This document shows positions 58,029 to 64,000 of a DNA stretch of 64,000 bases, piece by piece. Where the stretch lies: NCBI RefSeq assembly GCF_900156465.1, contig NZ_LT707064.1, positions 4,417,001-4,481,000 of the forward strand, written 5' to 3'. Numbering within the stretch: position 1 is the first letter of the stretch; each line of letters opens with the position of its first letter. This DNA comes from Pseudomonas sp. 7SR1 (GTDB taxonomy: Bacteria; Pseudomonadota; Gammaproteobacteria; Pseudomonadales; Pseudomonadaceae). The translations under genes were made by a program, and so were the position numbers. The notes under the pieces are model-generated. The model did not search any database. It worked only from the letters and a program-made list of their open reading frames with translations, and was not told the DNA's origin.

Positions 58029-61000
58029 TTAAAGGGACAATGAGCGACGTTTGGCTTGCATCATCTGGCTGCGACCGGCCAGCGCCTGGGACTGTTGGCG
58101 TTCACGCTGAAAAGCCTGGTCCCAGCCATCGATGCGCTCGGCCAACGCCGGCAATGGCTCATCCAGCAGGTTGCGGGTCTGCTCCAGCAGGCACATCCAC
58201 AGGTGTTGCAGCCGCGCGGCGCGATCCTGGTCGAAGTATTCGCCGCGGTACTTGAGCGTCGCGTCGAGGCCTTCGGCGCCATGCACCAGGTCGAGGACCA
58301 GATGGAAGTCCCCCGGCGCCTGGGCTACGTCCAGCGCCGTTAGCTGCGCGCCGGCGATTTCGGTCGGTGTGACGCGTGACGGTTGATAGTTGAGTTTCAC
58401 CTGGAACAGCGGCGAATGGCCGGCACGGCGTTGCGGCGAGAGGGCCGAGACCACCAGGTCGAACGGCAGGCCCTGGTGGGCGTAGGCCCGTCGGGCTTCA
58501 TCGCGGACACGTTCGAGGAAACCGGCCAGGGTCGCTTCGCCGTGCAGGTCGCAGCGCAGGGTCAACTGGTTGACGAAGAAACCGATGACATCCGCGTGTT
58601 GCGCCAGCGGCCGGCCGCTGACATCGGTGCCCAGCAGGAACTGCTGCTGGCCGCCCAGTTGCCGCAGGACCAGTTGGTAACTGGCCAACAGCAGCATGAA
58701 TAAAGTCATGCCCCGGTCGCGAGCCAATGCCCCCAGCTGGTCGCAGGTGGCCTGGGGCACCTTGAAATCCAGGCTGTGCTGGCCCGGATTCCTGCCGCTG
58801 CCGCCCAGCGCCAGGGACTGAGGCACGCCGGCCAGGTACTCGCGCCAGAATGCCTGCTCCGTGGCAATCCGTTGTTCGCTCCAGTGCAAGGCTTCCCATT
58901 GTGCGAAGTCCAGGTATTGCACCGGTGGCGCGGTGTCTGCCGAACCGGCCAGTTCCTCCAGCAATACTTGCGCCGAGCGCCCATCGAAAGCGATGTGATG
59001 CAGGGTCAACAGCAGGTCGTGTCGCTGGTCATCCTGGCTGAGCAACTGCGCGCGCAGCACCGGCCCGGCGTCAAGATCCACGGGCGTGGCATGTTCGTGG
59101 GCCAGGCGGTCACGCATCGCCTGCTGTTGCTGCGCCTCGCTCAAGCTGCGCAAGTCATGCTGCTCCAGCGCTACCGCCGTCACCGGCAGCACCCGTTGTT
59201 GCGGGCCTTCGACGCTGTCGCGGTATACCGTGCGCAGCACGCCATGGCGCTGGACCAGGGCGTTCAGCCGCGATGCCAGCGTCTCGATGTCCAGGGGACC
59301 GTGCAGTTGCAGGTGCAGTACCAGATTGTGCTGGGTGTCGTCCGGGTTCAGTTGACGCAGGAACCAGAGGCGGCTCTGAGCGAACGACTGGCGACCGGCC
59401 TGGAGGTCGGCGCGCTGCATCGAAGTGGTGGCGCTCGGTGCCGGGGCGCGGAGAAACTCCTCCAGGGCCAGGGCCCATTGCCCGAGGGTTCGTTCGCCGA
59501 ACAAGTCCTGGGTGTCGAGGTTCCAGCCCAGGTCGTTGTACAGCCGAGCGGCGAAGTCGGCCACGCCGATGGAATCCAGGCCCTGGCCAACCAGGCTGAG
59601 TTCGAAGTCTGCCGAGCAATAGGGATTGACCTTGTGCAGGGTCTGCTCCAGCCACTGACGGCATGCGGTCGGCGCCAGTCGAGCGGTTTCGGCTACCAGG
59701 CGCTTGAGGTCCTTTGGTTCGAGCGTCTCGCCGCATGCGGCGAGGCTGCCACCGCTCTGGGCAATGATGCTCAGCGTTCCCGCCGCCAGCTGCTTGCGTG
59801 CGCCCTGTCGGGCAATCTTGCCGCTGGTGGTCATCGGGATAGTGCCGGCTTCTACCAGGACAATCTGGTCGATGCCACAATCGGCGGCTTCCCGCACGGC
59901 GTTCTGCATCGAGGCAAACAGGGCTGGGTGGCGCGCCGGGTCGACGAACCTGCGCTGTGGCTCGGCGACGATCACCAGCTTCTCGCGGCCCAGCACCGGG
60001 TCCATTTCCGAGAACGCGGCGATGCGCCCGGTGCGGATGCCCGGCTCGGCATCAGTGATGGCGAACTCGATGTCGTGGGGATAGAGATTGCGACCGTTGA
60101 GAATCAGCAGGTCCTTGAGCCGTCCGCAGATCACCACCTGGCCTTCGTGCATGAAGCCCAGGTCGCCGGAGCGCAGGTAATGTTCCGATGAGCCGACAAT
60201 GCGCGCCTCGAAGGCTTCGCGAGTGGCCTGGGGATTGTTCCAATAGGATTCGGCGTTGCTCGGGCCCTTGAGCCAGACTTCGCCGATGCGATCGGCGGCG
60301 CAGCGCTCGAAGGTCTGCGGGTCGACGATGGCAATGCTGTGCAAGGGCTGAGGGAAGCCGCAGGCGACGAACTCCACGGCGGGGGCATCGTCGGCGGCCA
60401 GTGCGACGCGACCGGTTTCCAGCATCGCCTTGTCCAGGCGCAAGACCACCGGCAGGGCATCGGCCGGCGTGGCGCTGACGCACAGCGTGGCTTCGGCCTG
60501 GCCATAGCCGGGGCTGATGGCCAAGGGGTTCAGGCCGCAGGCGGCAAACCGTTCGGCGAACGCTTCGAGGGTGCCGGGGTGGATCGGTTCGGCGCCGTTG
60601 ATGGCGTGCTTCCAGTTGCTCAGGTCCAGTTGGGCGATCAGGTTGTCACTGACCACCCGGTTGCACAGGGCGTAGGCGAAATTGGGGGCAAAACTGGCGG
60701 TGGCGCGGTAGCGGCTCAGCGCCTGCAGCCAGGTGGATGGCGCGTTGACGAAGGTCTGGGAGGCTATCAGGTAGCACGGCATGCCGCTGTAGAGCGGCGC
60801 CAGCATGCCGCCGATCAGGCCCATGTCATGGTACAGCGGCAGCCAGTTGACCATGGCGCCGTGTTCATCGAAACCGTAGGCCTGGCGCATCAGTTCGACG
60901 TTGGCAATGAGGTTGCGCTGACGCACTTCGACGCCCTTGGGCGACCCCGTGGAACCGGAGGTGTATTGCAGGAATGCCACGGTGGATCCGTCGATGGCCG

Positions 61001-61457
61001 GTGGTTGCCACTGGCTGGCCGGCGGCGTGCCCAACTGCTGCACGGTCAACACATCGACCTGGCCTTGCACCAGCTCCCGCAGGCCTTCGCAATGATCCGC
61101 CGGAGCGAGGATCAGGCCCGGCTCGGCATCCACCACCACATTGCGTACGCGGTCCAGGTGGCGTGGCTTGCGCGACGGTGGCGGAAACAGCGGCACGGCG
61201 ATCATCCCGGCATATAGGCAGGCGCAGAACGCCCGGGCGTAGTCGAGGCTGGTCGGCAACATCAATAGCACGCGGTCGCCCGGCGTGTAGCGCGATTGCA
61301 GCGCCGCGGCCAGTGACCGGGCTTGCTCGTCGAGCTGGGAAAAAGTCAGGGTTTCGCCGATCTCTACACCGTCCGGCAGAAAGTGCAGGGCAGTACGCTG
61401 GGGGAAGTGCTGAGCGTTGGCTTGCAGCACCTCGATCCAATGTTCGAATGAAAACAT
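58029..61457 (-). CDS. Fatty acyl-AMP ligase - acyl carrier - condensation loading protein
   Basis: The 1,142-aa protein starts with a fatty acyl-AMP ligase domain (residues ~1-570; QYTSGSTGSPKG, NWLPLYHDMGLIGG, YGQAEATL, LNGRNLYPHDIE). An acyl carrier domain follows (GQGLDSIGV, Ser at ~630), then a condensation domain with an intact LHHIAFDG (~820). It activates a fatty acid without CoA, loads it onto its own carrier, and the C domain joins it to the amino acid on NRPS1. This explains the lipid tail of corrugatin-type siderophores; chain length cannot be read directly (octanoyl in known relatives, as I recall). It starts eight bp after the first hydroxylase gene. Confidence 0.93.
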   Translation of the reverse strand: MFSFEHWIEVLQANAQHFPQRTALHFLPDGVEIGETLTFSQLDEQARSLAAALQSRYTPGDRVLLMLPTSLDYARAFCACLYAGMIAVPLFPPPSRKPRHLDRVRNVVVDAEPGLILAPADHCEGLRELVQGQVDVLTVQQLGTPPASQWQPPAIDGSTVAFLQYTSGSTGSPKGVEVRQRNLIANVELMRQAYGFDEHGAMVNWLPLYHDMGLIGGMLAPLYSGMPCYLIASQTFVNAPSTWLQALSRYRATASFAPNFAYALCNRVVSDNLIAQLDLSNWKHAINGAEPIHPGTLEAFAERFAACGLNPLAISPGYGQAEATLCVSATPADALPVVLRLDKAMLETGRVALAADDAPAVEFVACGFPQPLHSIAIVDPQTFERCAADRIGEVWLKGPSNAESYWNNPQATREAFEARIVGSSEHYLRSGDLGFMHEGQVVICGRLKDLLILNGRNLYPHDIEFAITDAEPGIRTGRIAAFSEMDPVLGREKLVIVAEPQRRFVDPARHPALFASMQNAVREAADCGIDQIVLVEAGTIPMTTSGKIARQGARKQLAAGTLSIIAQSGGSLAACGETLEPKDLKRLVAETARLAPTACRQWLEQTLHKVNPYCSADFELSLVGQGLDSIGVADFAARLYNDLGWNLDTQDLFGERTLGQWALALEEFLRAPAPSATTSMQRADLQAGRQSFAQSRLWFLRQLNPDDTQHNLVLHLQLHGPLDIETLASRLNALVQRHGVLRTVYRDSVEGPQQRVLPVTAVALEQHDLRSLSEAQQQQAMRDRLAHEHATPVDLDAGPVLRAQLLSQDDQRHDLLLTLHHIAFDGRSAQVLLEELAGSADTAPPVQYLDFAQWEALHWSEQRIATEQAFWREYLAGVPQSLALGGSGRNPGQHSLDFKVPQATCDQLGALARDRGMTLFMLLLASYQLVLRQLGGQQQFLLGTDVSGRPLAQHADVIGFFVNQLTLRCDLHGEATLAGFLERVRDEARRAYAHQGLPFDLVVSALSPQRRAGHSPLFQVKLNYQPSRVTPTEIAGAQLTALDVAQAPGDFHLVLDLVHGAEGLDATLKYRGEYFDQDRAARLQHLWMCLLEQTRNLLDEPLPALAERIDGWDQAFQRERQQSQALAGRSQMMQAKRRSLSL

Positions 61458-61465
61458 GAGTCAGT

Positions 61466-62443
61466 TCACGCCATGGCCACGATGACCTTGCGGTCACCGG
61501 TGAAAGGATTGCGACCGTGTGCCACCAGTCGGTTGTCGAGCATCAGGATGTCGCCGGGCTGCCAGGGGAAGCTGATGGCAGTCTGGCGATAGACCTCGCG
61601 CACGGTGTCGAGCATCTCGTCGGCGATCGCCGAGCCATCGCCGAAGTAGACATGGCGCGGCAGGTTCTCTTCCCCTACCGCCGCCAGCAGGCTGGCGCGT
61701 ACGCTCGGCTCGATGGCCGACACATGGAACAGGTGCGCCTGGTTGAACCAGACCCACTCACCGGTATCGGGATGCTGTTGCACCGCGGCGCAACGCTGGC
61801 GGGTGCGCAGGTCACCATCGGCTTTCCATTCCCACTCGATGTCGTTGTCCTGGCAATAACGTTCGACCTGGGCACGATCCTCGGTGTTGAAGACTTTCTG
61901 CCAGGGCAAGTCCAGGGCGCCGCTGTAGTTGCGCACGTAGAGCAGTTCGCGGCTGGCGAACAGCTCGCGGATCTCGGCGGGCATGCGCTGGTAGACCAGG
62001 CGGCTGTCGGCAATCGGCGTTTCGCCGCCCGTGTCGCTGGCTTTCATGCAGTGGAACCAGATGCGCGAAGGCCAGGGCCGGGTGTAGGCCTGTTCGTTGT
62101 GCAGGGGAATGAATTGATGGGCCGGGTATTCGGTGGAGCTGTAGACCCCGGCAAAGACTTTGCTGCGAGGCGTGGAGCCGAATTCGTAACTGGCCAGCGG
62201 CGCGCCGAAACTGGCGGCGAAGCGCTTGAAGTCGATGGGCGTGGCGACAGTGAAGCCGCGAAACAGGACGCCACCCACCGTCGTCAGGGTATTGGCCACG
62301 CTGTCGCGAATCGAGGCGTCCAGATCGTGGATCGACTGTCCGGCTGTCGCGTGCACCACCACGGGGAGAGTCCCCGCGCTTCCTTGCGTGGATGCGATTG
62401 AAAACGGCTCGGAACGCCCGTGCAGGTGTTCGATTGAGGTCAT
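61466..62443 (-). CDS. Stand-alone TauD/SyrP-like Fe(II)/2-oxoglutarate beta-hydroxylase (first of three)
   Basis: The 325-aa protein shows GGVLFRGFTV near the start, the segment YSSTEYPAHQFIPLHNEQ with the HNE metal motif, the distal His in LVAHGRNPF and the 2OG Arg in GDRKVIVAM at its very C-terminus. It belongs with the siderophore beta-hydroxylases of carrier-bound Asp and His. It is the first gene of the biosynthetic operon, with GAGGAAG upstream of the ATG and a Fur-like box about 125 bp upstream. Because another hydroxylase sits next to NRPS1 and a third is fused in NRPS3, this one may serve the remaining interface module (first Asp of NRPS3). That pairing is inference. Confidence 0.9.
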   Translation of the reverse strand: MTSIEHLHGRSEPFSIASTQGSAGTLPVVVHATAGQSIHDLDASIRDSVANTLTTVGGVLFRGFTVATPIDFKRFAASFGAPLASYEFGSTPRSKVFAGVYSSTEYPAHQFIPLHNEQAYTRPWPSRIWFHCMKASDTGGETPIADSRLVYQRMPAEIRELFASRELLYVRNYSGALDLPWQKVFNTEDRAQVERYCQDNDIEWEWKADGDLRTRQRCAAVQQHPDTGEWVWFNQAHLFHVSAIEPSVRASLLAAVGEENLPRHVYFGDGSAIADEMLDTVREVYRQTAISFPWQPGDILMLDNRLVAHGRNPFTGDRKVIVAMA

Positions 62444-62568
62444 CCTTGTGCTTCCTCTTTTATCTTTTTCGACCCATCAAAGACCGTGAAAGCAAGGCAG
62501 TGGTCTATGGTGCGAGACGGGGCGGCAAATGTATCCAGATCAATACACGGCGGCATATTAGGTACAAA

Positions 62569-62583
62569 TGAGATGGATTATCA
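62569..62583. promoter_or_regulatory. Fur-like box between the biosynthetic operon and the receptor gene
   Basis: TGAGATGGATTATCA fits the 7-1-7 Fur pattern with a perfect right half (ATTATCA) and 4 of 7 in the left half. The surroundings are unusually AT-rich for this genome. It lies 126 bp from the hydroxylase ATG and about 108 bp from the receptor GTG, so it could control both divergent units. Confidence 0.6.
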
Positions 62584-62690
62584 ATACTATTTATTTAAAA
62601 TTTTTTTTGGATTAGACTCCGCTCCGCTGGCCCGAGATGGGGTTCGGCTGGCTCAAAAAAACCAAAAAAATCTGTCGCAGGGGACGGGGC

Positions 62691-64000
62691 GTGAATTTCA
62701 AAAAAAATACAATTGCGTTGGCGGTGGGGTCGGCGATCGGTCTGCTCAACTGCGCATGGGCGGCTGAAGAATCCGATGCTTCCAACACTCTGGAAATCGC
62801 TCCGATCACGGTGTCGGGGGAAAAGATCGACCGTACCCTTGAGCAGACTCAGTCCAGCGTCGTGGTAGTGACTGAAAAGAACCTGCGCGAGCATGCCGAC
62901 AAGGACCTGGTGGATGTATTTGCCCGCACGCCAGGCGTCTATAGCCAGGCCGGCAACGAGAACTGGGGTATCCGTGGCGTGCCGGTGTCCGGTTTCGACG
63001 ACCAGGGCCCGGCGGCCCTCAACGGTGCGGTATCGGTGTATGTCGACGGTGCCGTCCAGCCCAACCGCGCACTGACCCTCAGCCCGGTCCCGCTCTGGGA
63101 TGCCGAGCAGGTCGAGGTTTTCCTGGGGCCGCAGTCCACCACCCAGGGCCGTAACTCCCTGGCGGGTGCGGTGGTCATCCGGACCAAGAATCCCACCTTC
63201 GAACCGAGTTTCTCGGCGCAGACCAACGTGGGCAACTACGGTGAGCACGGTGCTGCCGTGGCGGGCGGCGGCTCGATCATCGACGACAAGGTCGCGGGCC
63301 GTATCGCCGTGGACTATGGCGAAGGTGATGGCTACATCCGCAACACCGCCCTCAATGACGACGCCAACCCGCGTCGCACCAGCAACGTGCGCGGCAAACT
63401 GCTGATCCTGCCCAATGACGACACCGACGTCCTGCTGACCTACGCCCACAGCGAACACCGCCAGGGCGACCGTTCTACCATGCGCGTCAACGGCAAGCCG
63501 AGCTATTACGACATCTCTTCCAACACAAAGGCTTTCGACAACCTCAAGCAGGACACCCTCAGCGCCAAGGTGGACTATCGCCTGAACGACGCGTGGTCGC
63601 TGACGAGCATGACGGCCAATACCAGTACGGACTACAGCAACCGCCTGGATTTCGACCAGAATGCCGTGGACAATCAGGTCGTTCTGCGTAAGCAAGACGG
63701 AAACCTGTTCAGTCAGGAGCTGCGCCTGAACTACACCTCGGACACGGTGAAGAGTTTTGTGGGCGCTTACTATGGCCACAACAGCAACGATATCCACGAC
63801 CGATTGCTGTTCGATGACGCGTTGTTCGGTACGGTCAAGGGCGATACCACCATCGAGAACAAGGCCGTGTTCGGTGAAGTCAACTGGACGTTCGCACCAC
63901 GCTGGACCTTGATCACCGGCCTGCGTTACGACCACGAAACGAACGACACCGAGATCAAGCAGGACGATTTCTCCGAAGCGGCCGATGTCAGCAAGTCGTT
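62691..64000 (+). CDS. TonB-dependent outer-membrane siderophore receptor (3'-truncated by window edge)
   Basis: The reading frame starts at a GTG (62691) with AGGGGA upstream and runs off the window; about 436 codons are visible. A signal peptide (KKNTIALAVGSAIGLLNCAWA) is followed by a TonB-box-like ITVSGE. A plug domain (VVVTEKNL, IRGVPVSGFD, VEVFLGPQSTTQGRNSLAG) comes next, and then the first strands of the beta barrel. There is no N-terminal signalling domain and no sigma/anti-sigma pair nearby, so control is probably direct through Fur. Adjacent to the NRPS operon and divergent from it, it is the expected receptor for the ferric lipopeptide siderophore. Confidence 0.93.
   Translation, partial: MNFKKNTIALAVGSAIGLLNCAWAAEESDASNTLEIAPITVSGEKIDRTLEQTQSSVVVVTEKNLREHADKDLVDVFARTPGVYSQAGNENWGIRGVPVSGFDDQGPAALNGAVSVYVDGAVQPNRALTLSPVPLWDAEQVEVFLGPQSTTQGRNSLAGAVVIRTKNPTFEPSFSAQTNVGNYGEHGAAVAGGGSIIDDKVAGRIAVDYGEGDGYIRNTALNDDANPRRTSNVRGKLLILPNDDTDVLLTYAHSEHRQGDRSTMRVNGKPSYYDISSNTKAFDNLKQDTLSAKVDYRLNDAWSLTSMTANTSTDYSNRLDFDQNAVDNQVVLRKQDGNLFSQELRLNYTSDTVKSFVGAYYGHNSNDIHDRLLFDDALFGTVKGDTTIENKAVFGEVNWTFAPRWTLITGLRYDHETNDTEIKQDDFSEAADVSKS

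Overview
The window looks like a chromosomal segment of a plant- or soil-associated Pseudomonas of the fluorescens complex. It has high GC, strong GC3 bias that opens long antisense reading frames, typical Pseudomonas stress and c-di-GMP genes, and a lipopeptide-siderophore assembly line of the corrugatin/ornicorrugatin/histicorrugatin type. The species is inferred, not proven.

Positions 1-20.3 kb hold ordinary core and accessory genes: the 3' end of a hybrid histidine kinase, small membrane proteins, a CPA1-type cation/proton antiporter, and a tight four-gene operon (heme-oxygenase-like iron enzyme, N-methyltransferase-like protein, YbdK-type carboxylate-amine ligase, DNA ligase LigD). These are followed by a Yip1-family membrane protein, a CinA-like amidohydrolase, a DUF421/YetF protein, an SDR, a VOC protein, a MalY/PatB-type lyase, two diguanylate cyclases, a response regulator fused to a CheC-like phosphatase, and an exported orphan protein. 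A DeoR-type regulator (20.6-21.3 kb) separates this part from the siderophore locus.

Positions 21.4-64 kb form one siderophore system. On the minus strand, in transcription order from 62443, lie a TauD/SyrP-like hydroxylase, a FAAL-ACP-C loading protein, a second hydroxylase, NRPS1 (interface-A-T, His code), NRPS2 (four C-A-T modules plus E; Dab, unassigned, Ser, Ser codes), NRPS3 (C-A-T-interface-C-A-T-C plus a fused hydroxylase; Asp and Dab codes), NRPS4 (interface-A-T-TE, Asp code) and a SyrD/PvdE-type exporter. An SbmA/YddA-like ABC protein and a divergent fhuF reductase share a Fur-like box. A TonB-dependent receptor runs off the right edge and shares another Fur-like box with the biosynthetic operon.

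Read together, the genes predict a fatty-acylated octapeptide: acyl-(bOH)His-Dab-X-Ser-D-Ser-(bOH)Asp-Dab-(bOH)Asp. Three degenerate condensation-like interface domains, three Fe/2-oxoglutarate hydroxylases and three His/Asp modules match one to one. Points deserving attention are a 1,250-bp near-identical repeat covering the two Ser A-domain cores, an apparent single-base frameshift in the first C domain of NRPS3, and the recurrent C / hydroxylase / interface-A-T layout.
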